Counted from the stretch's first letter, positions 27,191-36,434 are shown. The stretch: 64,000 nt of DNA from Stappia stellulata (GCF_020176715.1 NZ_JAIVMF010000010.1:99888-163887), one strand, 5' to 3'. Notes: generated from the sequence alone by a model not told the origin. Program-made: numbers and translations.

Positions 27191-27871
27191 TCAGCCCTTG
27201 TCGACGATGACGATGTGCAGCGCGCGCGGTCCGTGCGCGCCAAGCAGCAGCGTCTGCTCGATGTCGGCGGAGCGCGACGGGCCGGTGATCATGTTCACCG
27301 TGCGTGGCATGATGCCCTTGCCGAAGCGCTCGCGGATGCGCGCCCACACGCTTTCATAGTCGCCGGCGATATCGGCTTCCTCCAGCACGACGATGTGGTG
27401 CTCGGGCAGGAAATTGAGCGTCGTCGGATTGTCGGGACCGGAGACGAGCATCAAGGTGCCCGTTTCCGCCACGCCGCCGAGTGCATGCGACACGGTGGCG
27501 AGATCGGCGTTTTCCGCGCGCCCTTTCAGGATTTCCATGTGCTTTTGCGCCGACCACGGCATCTCGGCCAGCCGCGCGTCCTCGCCCATGCGCACGGTCG
27601 CCGGAAGGTTCTTCGATTTCAGATAGGCCGAGATCGCGTCCGGGACGTCCGCGCGCGAGGCAACCCGCACGACGCTCGCCTGGACCGCCTCCGCCATCTT
27701 CTGGAACAGCGCCGTGCGCTCGCTCTCCGGAAGCTGGCCGCGTGCCGGCAGCGGGCCGCGCGGGCTTCTTTGCAGCCGGTCGGCGACGGCGGCCTTGCGC
27801 TCGACATCATCGGCCTTGCGGCCCATGGCGCTGCGCATTTTGGCAAGGATCGCGCTTCTGGCGTCGCTCAT
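27191..27871 (-). CDS. lutC: Lactate utilisation protein C
   Basis: A 226-residue LutC/YkgG (LUD-domain) protein. The family segment GGVAETGTLMLVSGPDNP (near 135-152) and the closing ADIEQTLLLGAHGPRALHIVIVD are clear. In Bacillus, LutABC together oxidise L-lactate to pyruvate; LutC is an essential subunit of unclear chemistry. ATG 27871 overlaps the lutB stop by four bases. It is the last gene of the minus-strand gntR-lutA-lutB-lutC operon and converges on der with only 18 bases between. Confidence 0.93.
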   Translation of the reverse strand: MSDARSAILAKMRSAMGRKADDVERKAAVADRLQRSPRGPLPARGQLPESERTALFQKMAEAVQASVVRVASRADVPDAISAYLKSKNLPATVRMGEDARLAEMPWSAQKHMEILKGRAENADLATVSHALGGVAETGTLMLVSGPDNPTTLNFLPEHHIVVLEEADIAGDYESVWARIRERFGKGIMPRTVNMITGPSRSADIEQTLLLGAHGPRALHIVIVDKG

Positions 27872-29289
27872 GCCGCCTTCCTCCGTTTCGCCCACTGCGC
27901 CTGAAAGGTCTCGCCCTCCGGCGCGGGGAGGTCGCGGTATTTGGTCCAGCCGCCGGCAAGCGGCATTGCCGAAAAGCGCCCCTTGCTGCGCCCGAGACGT
28001 CCGAGAACGGCCATCGCCACGCGCGTCGCCGCCTGGTAGAGCGCCGGCCGCTTGGCGAAAAACGCCCAGGCGCCGAGCCCGTAGCGGGCGGTTGCCGGCG
28101 TGAGGTTTCGCGAGAACTCGCGCTCGCGCCAGTGACGCATCATCTTCGGCAGCGGGATGCGCATCGGGCACACGCTCTCGCAGCGCCCGCAAAACGTCGA
28201 GGCGTTGGGCAGGTGCCCGGACTTGTCGACGCCCATCAGCGACGGCGTCAGCACCGCGCCCATCGGACCAGGATAGACCCAGCCATAGGCGTGGCCGCCG
28301 ACCGCGTGATAGACCGGGCAATGGTTCATGCAGGCGCCGCAGCGGATGCAGCGCAGCATGTCCTGGAACTCGCTGCCGAGCATCGCCGAGCGGCCGTTGT
28401 CGAGCAGGACGACGTGATAGTCCTCCGGCCCGTCGGGGTCGATGTCGCGTTTCGGACCGGTCGAAAACGTCGTGTAGACCGACATGTCCTGTCCGGTCGC
28501 CGAGCGCGCCAGCACCCGCAGGATCTGGGAGACGTCGTCCAGCGTCGGCACGATCTTCTCGATCGAGGCGACGACGACATGGGTCTTCGGCAGGTTCTGG
28601 GTGAGATCGCCGTTGCCCTCGTTGGTGACGATCACCGAGGTGCCGGTCTCGGCGATCAGGAAGTTGGCGCCGGTGATGCCGATGTCGGCCTCAAAGTATT
28701 TCTCGCGCAGCACGCCGCGCGCCTCGCTGAGCAGCGTGGTCGGCTCTTCCAGATTGCGCGCCGGGTCGAGATGGGTGTGCACCCGGCGGAAGTCCGCCTC
28801 CACCTGGTCCTTGTTGACATGGACCGCCGGCGCGATGATGTGGCTGGGGTGCTCGCCGCGCAACTGGATGATGTATTCGCCGAGATCGGTTTCCACCGGC
28901 GCGACCGCGTGTTCCTCCAGAAAGTCGTTGAGCCCGATCTCCTCGGTGATCATCGACTTTCCCTTGGTCACCGTGCGGGCGCTCTTGTCGCGGCAGATCT
29001 CCAGGATGATGCGCCTTGCGTCCTCGGCGGTCTCCGCCCAGTGCACATGGCCGCCGGCGGCTTCCACCTTTTCCGCATAGGCCTCCAGATAGAGGTCGAG
29101 ATGCGCCAGCACGTGGTCCTTGATGTCGCGCGCATTGTCGCGCAGCACGTCGAACTCCGGCAGGGCAGCGGCGGCCTTGGCGCGCTTTTCGATGAAGCCC
29201 TTGCGCACGTTGCCGAGCGCGCGCTGCAACGGCGCGTCGTCGAGCGCCGTGCGCGCATTCTCCTTGAACCCGGGCGATGTGATCTGCAT
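27868..29289 (-). CDS. lutB: Lactate utilisation iron-sulfur protein B
   Basis: A 473-residue LutB/YkgF protein. The N-terminal LUD domain has GITGANFLIAETGTSVIVTN near 204-223, and it is followed by two iron-sulfur motifs: CxxCxxCxxxC at 314, 317, 320 and 324, and CxxCxxxC at 367, 370 and 374. These would pass electrons from lactate toward the quinone pool with LutA. The start at 29289 gives the family N-terminus; the in-frame region upstream overlaps lutA. Length is normal. Confidence 0.94.
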   Translation of the reverse strand: MQITSPGFKENARTALDDAPLQRALGNVRKGFIEKRAKAAAALPEFDVLRDNARDIKDHVLAHLDLYLEAYAEKVEAAGGHVHWAETAEDARRIILEICRDKSARTVTKGKSMITEEIGLNDFLEEHAVAPVETDLGEYIIQLRGEHPSHIIAPAVHVNKDQVEADFRRVHTHLDPARNLEEPTTLLSEARGVLREKYFEADIGITGANFLIAETGTSVIVTNEGNGDLTQNLPKTHVVVASIEKIVPTLDDVSQILRVLARSATGQDMSVYTTFSTGPKRDIDPDGPEDYHVVLLDNGRSAMLGSEFQDMLRCIRCGACMNHCPVYHAVGGHAYGWVYPGPMGAVLTPSLMGVDKSGHLPNASTFCGRCESVCPMRIPLPKMMRHWREREFSRNLTPATARYGLGAWAFFAKRPALYQAATRVAMAVLGRLGRSKGRFSAMPLAGGWTKYRDLPAPEGETFQAQWAKRRKAA

Positions 29290-29354
29290 CTTCGCTTCGC
29301 TCCTTCGCGGGGCCCGTTGCGGGTCGCGTTCACCGGTCCGCCGGGAATTGGTGT

Positions 29355-30173
29355 CTAGCGCCGGCCGCCGCCGATCGCCGGCTGGTCCGTCATGCCGGCA
29401 AGCACTTCCGCCACGTGCCGCACCTCGATGGCGGTGCCCTCGCGCTTCAGCTTTCCGGCCATGTTCATCAGGCAGCCGAGGTCGCCGGCGAGCAGGACGT
29501 CCGCCCCGGTCTCGGCGATGGTCCTGGTCTTTTCGCCGACGATCTTGTTGGAAATGTCGGGATATTTCACGCAGAAGGTACCGCCGAAGCCGCAGCAGAC
29601 GTCGCTGTCGCGCATTTCGCTGAGCTCCAGCCCGTCGACCGTTGCCAGCAGCTTGCGCGGCTGGCTCTGGATGCCGAGCTCGCGCAGGCCCGAGCAACTG
29701 TCGTGATAGGTCGCGGTTCCCTCGAAGCGCGCATCGACCGACGACACGCCGAGCACGTCGGTCAGGAAGCTGACAAGCTCGAACACCCTTGCGGAGAACG
29801 CTTCCGCGCGCTGCTTCATCGCCGGGTCGTCCTCGAAGAGTTCGACATAGTGCTTCTTCAGCATGCCGGCGCAGGAGCCGGACGGGGCGACGACATAATC
29901 ATAGCCCTCGAAAGCGCGGATCACCGAGGCGGCGATGGCGCGCGTGTCATCGCGGTCGCCGGAGTTGAAGGCCGGCTGTCCGCAGCAGGTCTGTGCCGCC
30001 GGTACCTCGACCGTGCAGCCGGCGTCCTCCATCAGCTTGACGGCGGCAAAGCCGACGCTGGGGCGGAACAGGTCGACGAGGCAGGTGACGAACAGGCCGA
30101 CCTTCGGCCTGCCCGGCGCGCCGCCGCCCTGGACATCGGCAAGGGGCGGATCCTGCGGCGCGGAAGATGTCAT
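29355..30173 (-). CDS. lutA: Lactate utilisation protein A (Fe-S oxidoreductase)
   Basis: A 272-residue protein with two CCG domains: QTCCGQPAFNSGD near residue 62 and DVCCGFGGTFCVK near 195. Each ligates a cysteine-rich Fe-S cluster, as in heterodisulfide reductase and GlcF C-termini. It is about 25 residues longer than typical LutA because of a proline/glycine-rich N-terminus (MTSSAPQDPPLADVQGGGAP). Its start overlaps the stop of the regulator gene by four bases, and lutB follows after 65 bases. Confidence 0.93.
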   Translation of the reverse strand: MTSSAPQDPPLADVQGGGAPGRPKVGLFVTCLVDLFRPSVGFAAVKLMEDAGCTVEVPAAQTCCGQPAFNSGDRDDTRAIAASVIRAFEGYDYVVAPSGSCAGMLKKHYVELFEDDPAMKQRAEAFSARVFELVSFLTDVLGVSSVDARFEGTATYHDSCSGLRELGIQSQPRKLLATVDGLELSEMRDSDVCCGFGGTFCVKYPDISNKIVGEKTRTIAETGADVLLAGDLGCLMNMAGKLKREGTAIEVRHVAEVLAGMTDQPAIGGGRR

Positions 30174-31000
30174 GGGGTCGTCGCTTCCTCTGTGGAGCGG
30201 CGGGGGGCACGCCGCCGCCGCGTATCGTCCTGCTTGGTGTCGAGCCTTTGCTCCAGGCGCATGGCCGACACATTGTTCCAGTTGCCGGTGCGCGCGACTT
30301 CATGCACCACCTGCTCGACGTAGTCTATATGCGCCGTCGCCGCCTTTGTGGCGGCCTCCGGGTCGCCGTCCATCACCGCAGTGTAGATGGCGCGGTGCTG
30401 GCACAGCAACTGCTCGCGCGAGCCGGGATTGCGGTAGAGTTGCGCCCGATTGTAAAAGACGCCGTCGGCCAGCAGCCGGTAGCAGGAGCGCAATGTGTGC
30501 AGCAGGACGATGTTGTGCGCGCTTTCGCCGATGGCCGAGTGAAACTCGACGTCGAGCTCGGCTTCCTCGGCAAAATCGGCCTTCTCATGCGCTTCTTCCA
30601 TGGCGCGGAAGATGCGGGTGATGATCTCCCGGTCGGCCTCGGTCGCGCGCATGGCCGCAAAGCGCGCCGTCGTCCGCTCGATCTCGCGGCGGTACTCCAG
30701 ATAGTCGGCGATCGCCGGCGGGTGGCGGCGCACAAGCTCCACGACGGCATCGGAGAAGACCGTCCCGATCACGTCCGCGACAAAGGTGCCGCCGCCGTGA
30801 CGCGTGGCCAGCAGGCCGCGTTCCTCCAGCGTCTTAAGCGCATCGCGCAGGATCGGGCGCGAGACATCCACCTTCTTCGCAAGGTCGCGCTCGGACGGCA
30901 GGCGGTCGCCCGGCCGAAGGACTCCCTGAAGGATAAGCTCTTCAACCTGATCGACAACCGCATCCGCCGTGCGATTGTGCTGGATCTTCTGGAATACCAT
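30170..31000 (-). CDS. GntR-family (FadR/FCD) regulator of the lactate genes
   Basis: A 276-residue regulator. The winged HTH (about 8-75) contains RLPSERDLAKKVDVSRPILRD and is followed by an all-helical FCD effector domain (about 90-235) with the acidic/histidine metal-site residues typical of LldR/LutR-type sensors. The C-terminus has a basic tail. It is the first gene of the lut operon and divergent from the TRAP transporter, so it probably represses both until lactate or a related hydroxy acid binds. Effector is inferred from context. Confidence 0.92.
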   Translation of the reverse strand: MVFQKIQHNRTADAVVDQVEELILQGVLRPGDRLPSERDLAKKVDVSRPILRDALKTLEERGLLATRHGGGTFVADVIGTVFSDAVVELVRRHPPAIADYLEYRREIERTTARFAAMRATEADREIITRIFRAMEEAHEKADFAEEAELDVEFHSAIGESAHNIVLLHTLRSCYRLLADGVFYNRAQLYRNPGSREQLLCQHRAIYTAVMDGDPEAATKAATAHIDYVEQVVHEVARTGNWNNVSAMRLEQRLDTKQDDTRRRRAPRRSTEEATTP

Positions 31001-31334
31001 TTTCCCGTTCGATTATATTGCGGTGCGTGCAAGTAATTATTGCGACGCAACATTAAATGCTTCGCGCCAGTCTTCTTTCCGGCAATCTATTCCGTGTTGC
31101 GTTGAGTGGTCAATATTGTTATCCAATTAACCCGGAGCGGTTGTCTCGGTTGGGAGGCCGGGTCTCGCGGTTGCATTCAGACGGCGTCACCGACAAATTC
31201 GTGTGTCGGCAGGGGTCCATGGCAGTCGCGGGGAAGACATCGTTCCGCTTCAGGCGTGAGATGCAAAGGCATCACGTCGGGGAACTGCCGGAGGACTCTT
31301 TCCGGCAAGCCTTTTCGATGGGAGGACAGGTGCA
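31001..31334. promoter_or_regulatory. Divergent control region between gntR-lutABC and the TRAP operon
   Basis: This 334-base gene-free region holds no further gene I can support. It contains two dyads: TTGCG-A-CGCAA (31040-31050), just upstream of the regulator start and roughly of FadR-site geometry (T.G.....C.A), and CAATATTG (31111-31118). A third hairpin lies before the TRAP gene. The regulator-proximal 110 bases are A/T-richer than the surroundings, consistent with promoters. Confidence 0.55.
31286..31307 (+). terminator. Leader hairpin before the TRAP binding-protein gene
   Basis: TGCCGGA (31286-31292) pairs perfectly with TCCGGCA (31301-31307) across eight bases, followed by AGCCTTTTCG. 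It ends 27 bases before the GTG start. It could act as a weak attenuator or protect the 5' end of the message. Confidence 0.4.
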
Positions 31335-32372
31335 GTGAAGAAGATTTTATCAGCGATTGCCGTAACGGCGTCCCTTGCCACCGTGGCGCCCGCCATGGCG
31401 CTGGACGAGATCAATTGGGACATGCAGTCGACCTATCCGGGCTCGCTCACGCAGCTCGGCACGCTCGGCAAGGTCTTGTCGGAGCGCCTGACGGCGGTGT
31501 CCGGCGGGTCGATCAATCTGAAATTCCAGGAGCCGGGCGCGATCGTCCCGGCGCTTGAGACCTTCGACGCGGTCGCGTCCGGCGCGGTGCAGGCCGGCTG
31601 GTCGACGCCTGGCTACTGGACCGGCAAGGATACATCGCTTGCGCTTTTCGCGGCGGTTCCCTTTGGTCCGCGCGCATCCGAATACATCGCCTGGATGAAA
31701 TTCGGCGGCGGGCAGGAGCTGCTGGACGAGGTCTACAGCGCCTATGGCATCAAGTCGCTGGCCTGCGGCGTGATCGCGCCGGAAGCATCCGGCTGGTTCC
31801 GCAACGAGATCAACTCCGTAGACGATCTCAAGGGCTTGAAGATGCGTTTCTTCGGCCTTGGCGCCAAGGTCATGCAGAAGATCGGCGTGTCGACGCAGCT
31901 GCTGGCCGGCGGTGACATCTTCCCGGCCCTCGAGCTCGGAACGATCGACGCGACGGAATTCTCGATGCCGGCGATCGACCTCAAGCTCGGCTTCTACCAG
32001 GTCGCCAAATACTACTACTTCCCGGGCTGGCACCAGCAGTCGACGATTTTCGAGCTGATGCTCAACAAGGACGAGTGGGACGCGCTCGACGACCAGACCA
32101 AGGCCGTGTTCGAGACCGTGTGCGACGCCAACATCACCTACGGCATTGCCGAAGGCGAGGCGATCCAGCCGGCCGCGATCGCGGAGCTGAAGGAAAAGGG
32201 CGTCAACATCAAGCAGTGGGATCCGGCGATCCTGGATACGCTGCGCGGTGCCTGGCTCGAGGTTGTCGAGGAAGAGAAGGCAGCCAACCCGAACTTCGCC
32301 AAGGTTTGGGAATCGCTGACCGAATTCCGCAGCCAGTACGAGGGATGGTCGGAGCTCGGCTATCTGAAGTAA
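31335..32372 (+). CDS. dctP: TRAP transporter substrate-binding protein (DctP family), probably for lactate or a related 2-hydroxy/2-oxo acid
   Basis: A 345-residue periplasmic protein with a Sec signal peptide ending near PAMA-LDE (residue 22). The DctP fold is indicated by LKGLKMRFFGLGAKVMQKIG (near 164-183), which carries the conserved arginine that binds the substrate carboxylate, and by the GGDIFPALELGTIDATEF segment. The GTG start at 31335 is preceded by GGAGG at nine bases. It is divergent from the lut regulator. Together with lutABC and glcDEF this supports uptake of lactate, glycolate or a 2-oxo acid, but the ligand itself is not readable. Confidence 0.9.
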   Translation: MKKILSAIAVTASLATVAPAMALDEINWDMQSTYPGSLTQLGTLGKVLSERLTAVSGGSINLKFQEPGAIVPALETFDAVASGAVQAGWSTPGYWTGKDTSLALFAAVPFGPRASEYIAWMKFGGGQELLDEVYSAYGIKSLACGVIAPEASGWFRNEINSVDDLKGLKMRFFGLGAKVMQKIGVSTQLLAGGDIFPALELGTIDATEFSMPAIDLKLGFYQVAKYYYFPGWHQQSTIFELMLNKDEWDALDDQTKAVFETVCDANITYGIAEGEAIQPAAIAELKEKGVNIKQWDPAILDTLRGAWLEVVEEEKAANPNFAKVWESLTEFRSQYEGWSELGYLK

Positions 32373-32408
32373 GCGACGGTCAGTAGACCGGCTTCGGCGA
32401 GAAGCAGA

Positions 32409-32445
32409 CACGCCCCGCGGTCCTTTCCGGGACGGGCGGGGCGTG
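32409..32445 (+). terminator. Hairpin between TRAP binding-protein and permease genes
   Basis: CACGCCCCGC (32409-32418) pairs perfectly with GCGGGGCGTG (32436-32445), with an inner GTCC/GGAC pairing. The structure lies 37 bases after the binding-protein stop and 220 bases before the small-permease start. There is no T-run. Such elements commonly raise binding-protein expression relative to the membrane subunits. Confidence 0.6.
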
Positions 32446-32665
32446 CGCCCGTCGCACGGGTGGCATGGTCCGGCCGCCTGTCTTTCCCGCCACGGCATTC
32501 CCTCGGGGATGACATCGGTTCGGCGCGCGCACCTCCTTGTCGTCACGCCCGGCTCTTGCAGCTCCGGACCCTGGTCCGGCAGGCAGCCGGTTAAAATGCC
32601 CTCGTCCAGAAGATCCCGCGGGCTCTCGCGGGTTCGGGTGTCTCGGTCCGGGAGAAGAGCCTTTC

Positions 32666-33628
32666 ATGTCAACGCTGCTCTGTTTGATTGGTATCGCGCT
32701 TGCGGCGCTAGCGCTGGTGGGTGTCGGCGTGCCGGCCTATCTGTTGTGCGTCGCCGGATTCGCGCTCTGCGTGATCGGCGGTCTGGGCCGCGCGCGTCTG
32801 TCGGTGGCGATTGCCGGCATGGTGTTCACGATCTTTGCCTTCGCCATCGCGCCCGACGGGTTTACCGCCGTGCTGCAGATGATGGACGTCAATCCGAAGC
32901 GCTTCTTCAAGTTCTACGACGGCATGTCGGGCTTCGTCGGATCGCTTGTCGTGCTGGCGCTGACCCTCGTCATGATCCGCCGCCATGCGCCGCAATCCTA
33001 CGAGACGATGCTGGGCGCGTCGGATGATTTCGACAAGGTCGTCGTCGGCGCCGGCAAGCTGGCGTCCTGGCTCTTCATTCCGACGATGTTCGTCATCTTC
33101 TACGATGTCAGCCAGCGCAAGATGCTGGACTTCGACAACAATATCATCGATTCCGCCTTCTACTTCGACAGCACCAAGCTGCAGGAACTGGAATGGCACC
33201 TGCATTCGGTCCTGTTCCTCCTGTGTCTCGGCTTCGCCTACCGCTACGACGCCCATGTGCGCATCGAGCTCGTGCGCGACCGCATGGCGCAGCGCTCCCG
33301 GGTGTGGATGGAGCTGGTCGGCATCGTCTTCTTCCTGCTGACCTATTGCTACCTGATCGTCGAGTTCGGCTGGGTCTTCGCCAACAACTCCTACAAGATC
33401 GGCGAGGTGTCAGCCGCCCAGACCGGTCTCAGCCATCGCTGGATCATCAAGGCGATGCTGCCGTTCGGCTTCGCGTTGCTGTTCACGGCCGGGCTGTCGG
33501 CCGCATTCCGCTGCGTCGTCTATCTGTTCGGCCCGACCTATCTCAACGAACGCGCCGGCGATTATGCCGGCACCCATCACGCGGATCTGCCGGAAGACGT
33601 GGCCGTCAAGGGCCCGATAACGGATTGA
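32666..33628 (+). CDS. dctQ: TRAP transporter small permease with N-terminal extension (DctQ-like)
   Basis: A 320-residue membrane protein in the DctQ position. The C-terminal 200 residues fit DctQ: four TM helices, with ELEWHLHSVLFLLCLGFAYRYDAHVRIE matching the family's W..E...L and H.R.. pattern (first part near 172). The N-terminal 120 residues add about three further TM helices (3-30, 33-55, 88-108) that ordinary DctQ proteins of 160-200 residues lack. ATG 32666 follows GGAGAAGAG. Some TRAP systems for larger or 2-oxo-acid ligands have such long DctQ subunits; the function of the extra helices is unknown. Confidence 0.85.
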   Translation: MSTLLCLIGIALAALALVGVGVPAYLLCVAGFALCVIGGLGRARLSVAIAGMVFTIFAFAIAPDGFTAVLQMMDVNPKRFFKFYDGMSGFVGSLVVLALTLVMIRRHAPQSYETMLGASDDFDKVVVGAGKLASWLFIPTMFVIFYDVSQRKMLDFDNNIIDSAFYFDSTKLQELEWHLHSVLFLLCLGFAYRYDAHVRIELVRDRMAQRSRVWMELVGIVFFLLTYCYLIVEFGWVFANNSYKIGEVSAAQTGLSHRWIIKAMLPFGFALLFTAGLSAAFRCVVYLFGPTYLNERAGDYAGTHHADLPEDVAVKGPITD

Positions 33629-33644
33629 TCGGGGAAAACACACC

Positions 33645-35021
33645 ATGACATTTGTGGAACTTCTGCCGGTCTTCATGTTCCTGGCACTGGGACTGTTGCT
33701 CTTCACCGGCTTTCCGGTCGCCTTTATTCTGGGCGGCATCGGCCTCGGCTTCGCCTTTCTCGCGCAGGAACTTGGCGCCTTCAACGTCGCCCGGCTCGTC
33801 ATCATCCCGAACCGCATCTTCGGTTCGACGATGGAAAACCCGGTGCTCGTCGCGATCCCGATGTTCATCTTCATGGGAACGATGCTGGAGAAATCCGGCG
33901 TCGCCAAGGACCTGCTCAACTGCCTGCAGGTGCTGACGCGCCGGGTGCCGGGCGGGCTTGCGCTCTCCGTCACGCTGATGGGCACCATCATGGCGGCCAC
34001 CACCGGTATCATCGGCGCCTCCGTGGTGATGATGACGCTGCTGGCGCTTCCGGTGATGATGGAGCGCAACTACAACATCCCGCTGGCGACCGGAACCATC
34101 GCGTCGTCGGGCACGCTCGGCATCCTCATTCCGCCGTCGATCATGCTGGTGATCATGTCGGACCTGATGTCGATCCCGGTCGGCACGGTGTTCGTCGCCG
34201 CCATCGTTCCGGGCCTTCTGCTGGCGGCGCTTTATGCGCTTTATATCCTGGTGCTGTGCCACTTCAAGCCGCAGCTCGCGCCGCCGTTGCCCGACGACAT
34301 CGGTCCGACGACGCGGGCGGAATTCTGGATCATGATCCTGAAGAGCTTCGTGCCGCCGGTGTTCCTGATCGTCATCGTGCTCGGCTCGATCTTTGCCGGC
34401 CTCGCGACGCCGACGGAAGCCGCGGGCGTCGGCGCGGTCGGGGCGACGCTGCTGGCGCTGCTCAATCGCAAGCTCCGCTTCAGTGTCCTGCGCGATGTCT
34501 GCCATCGGTCGGCCCTGACCACGGCGATGCTCTTCGGCATTTTCCTCGGCGCGACCTGCTTTTCGCTGGTGTTCCGCTGGCTCGGCGGCGAGGTGCTGAT
34601 CGACGAGTTCATCGCCTGGGCCGGCGTCGGTCCGTGGGGGATCCTCTTCGTGCTGATGGGCATGATCTTCTTCCTCGGCTTCTTCTTCGACTGGGTCGAG
34701 ATCACGCTGATCGTGCTTCCGGTGTTCGGGCCGATCGTCGCCAAGCTCGACTTCGGCATGCATCTCGCCGGCTTCGAGGGGGTGGGCGAGGTGGCGCTGA
34801 TCTGGTTCACCATCCTGGTCTCGACCAATCTGCAGACCTCCTTCCTGACGCCGCCGTTCGGCTTCGCGCTGTTCTACATGAAGGGCGTGGCGCCGCCGGA
34901 GGTGAACATCCAGCAGATCTACAAGGGCATCATTCCCTTCGTCCTGTTGCAGCTCATCGGGCTTGGTCTTTGCATCCTGTTCCCGGGGATCGTCCTGTGG
35001 CTTCCCAACGCATTGCTTTGA
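33645..35021 (+). CDS. dctM: TRAP transporter large permease (DctM family)
   Basis: A 458-residue inner-membrane protein with about 12 TM helices. DctM features include FTGFPVAFILGGIGLGFAF at the N-terminus, GTLGILIPPSIMLVIM in the middle and a later FATPTEAAGVGAVGA-like segment (residues 247-260), the conserved ion/substrate-channel region. It starts 16 bases after dctQ and completes the dctPQM operon. Uptake would be driven by a sodium or proton gradient. Confidence 0.94.
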   Translation: MTFVELLPVFMFLALGLLLFTGFPVAFILGGIGLGFAFLAQELGAFNVARLVIIPNRIFGSTMENPVLVAIPMFIFMGTMLEKSGVAKDLLNCLQVLTRRVPGGLALSVTLMGTIMAATTGIIGASVVMMTLLALPVMMERNYNIPLATGTIASSGTLGILIPPSIMLVIMSDLMSIPVGTVFVAAIVPGLLLAALYALYILVLCHFKPQLAPPLPDDIGPTTRAEFWIMILKSFVPPVFLIVIVLGSIFAGLATPTEAAGVGAVGATLLALLNRKLRFSVLRDVCHRSALTTAMLFGIFLGATCFSLVFRWLGGEVLIDEFIAWAGVGPWGILFVLMGMIFFLGFFFDWVEITLIVLPVFGPIVAKLDFGMHLAGFEGVGEVALIWFTILVSTNLQTSFLTPPFGFALFYMKGVAPPEVNIQQIYKGIIPFVLLQLIGLGLCILFPGIVLWLPNALL

Positions 35022-35102
35022 GTAAGCGCGCGTGACGTAATGCCGTGAAACCGGAAGCGGCCGGAGGTGTCCGGCCGCCGTCAAAGAAGATGGGCGGCAT
35101 CG

Positions 35103-36434
35103 ATGTCAGAGACGGACGACAACGGCGCGCGGGGCAGCGGGCTTCCCGCCTTCGAGGCGCATCCGGCCAGGGCCCTGGTCATCGGCGAGGTGCACGCGCG
35201 CCCGTTCCATCCCCTGTCGGGACCGCGGGTGTTCCTGCGCTACGGCTTCATCGCCGACGAGACGGCGGTTGAGGCGGACCGGGACTGGTTCGGCCGCTAT
35301 TGCCAGTCGGTGGGCGAGCAGGGACCGGGCAAGGCGTCGCGCCACCATCTGGTGCGCATCGGCGAGAGCGTGTTGCGCCGCGAGCGGCACGGCGAATTCA
35401 TCACCTACACCTGGGACGGGCCGGCCGGCCCGGAGGACGATCCGGCCGCGCCCCCGCCCGATCATCCCTTCGGGGCGCGCTTTCGCGCGCCGGGACCGCT
35501 GATGGTCGCCGTGCGCTGCGACTTCCTGCCGGCCGACAGCCCCGCCTTCCAGCGCCAGTTCGACCGTTTCGACCAGACCAGCCTGTCGGTGTCGGATGTC
35601 GACCAGAAGGCGGCGATCATCGCCACCGACTTCCGCCAGGACCGGGACGGGCTGACCCGCATCCTGATCGGCGACCGGACGCTCAACCAGGTGCAGGCGG
35701 GCGCGCTAACCCAGCGCCTCCTGGAACTGGAGACCTATCGCACTTTCGCCATGATGGGCCTGACCGAGGCCAACCGCCAGGCGCCGAAAGTGTCGATCAT
35801 CGAGACCGGGCTGCTTGGCATCGCCGAACGCATGCGCGCCAGCGAGGGGCTGGAGGCGAACCGGCTGCTGCTCGACGAGCTGACGCGGCTGGCGGCGGAT
35901 CTGGAAGCAGGTGCTGCCGCCAGCGCCTATCGCCTCGGCGCCAGCCGCGCCTATTATCTGATCGTGAAGCAGCGCCTCGAGGCGCTCGGCGAACAGCCGC
36001 GCGACGGGCATTTCACCTTCACGCAGTTTCTCACCCGGCGGCTGGCGCCGGCCATGCGCACCTGCGAGACGCTGGAAACCCGCCAGGCCAATCTGTCGCG
36101 CAAGCTGGCGCGCGCGGCGACGCTGTTGCGCACCCGTGTCGATGTGGAGCTGCAGGAACAAAACCGTGGCCAGCTGGCGGCGATGAACCGCCGCGCCCGG
36201 CTGCAGCTTCGCCTGCAACAGACCGTCGAGGGCCTGTCGGTCGCGGCGGTGAGCTACTATGTCGTCGGCCTGTTCGCCTATCTCGCCAAGGCGCTGGCCG
36301 ACAGCCGTGTCGGCGCGGTCCTGCCGTCGCAGGGGGTGATGACGGGGATCGCGGTTCCCGTCGTGCTCATCACGGTCTTCGTGTTCGTTCGCCGCATCCG
36401 CCGCCATCATGACGAGCGCGAGGGCGATGAGTGA
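35103..36434 (+). CDS. DUF3422-family membrane-anchored protein
   Basis: A 443-residue DUF3422 protein. The N-terminal family motif GEVHARPFHPLSGP is at about 28-41. A long helical, probably coiled-coil, region (about 270-385) precedes two C-terminal TM helices (near 390-412 and 415-435), so most of the protein is cytoplasmic with a tail anchor. The function of the family is unknown. ATG 35103 begins MSETDDNG. It lies 81 bases after dctM in the same direction, but nothing in it points to transport. Confidence 0.88.
   Translation: MSETDDNGARGSGLPAFEAHPARALVIGEVHARPFHPLSGPRVFLRYGFIADETAVEADRDWFGRYCQSVGEQGPGKASRHHLVRIGESVLRRERHGEFITYTWDGPAGPEDDPAAPPPDHPFGARFRAPGPLMVAVRCDFLPADSPAFQRQFDRFDQTSLSVSDVDQKAAIIATDFRQDRDGLTRILIGDRTLNQVQAGALTQRLLELETYRTFAMMGLTEANRQAPKVSIIETGLLGIAERMRASEGLEANRLLLDELTRLAADLEAGAAASAYRLGASRAYYLIVKQRLEALGEQPRDGHFTFTQFLTRRLAPAMRTCETLETRQANLSRKLARAATLLRTRVDVELQEQNRGQLAAMNRRARLQLRLQQTVEGLSVAAVSYYVVGLFAYLAKALADSRVGAVLPSQGVMTGIAVPVVLITVFVFVRRIRRHHDEREGDE

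Noticed and set aside
27481..29358. A 625-codon plus-strand frame opposite lutB/lutC
   Set aside because: Antisense to two genes with complete Fe-S and LUD motifs; the predicted product is Arg/Pro/His-rich without motifs.
33606..35084. A 492-codon minus-strand frame opposite dctM
   Set aside because: Same cause: the complement of a TM-rich gene gives a charged, low-complexity product. No ribosome site or family match.
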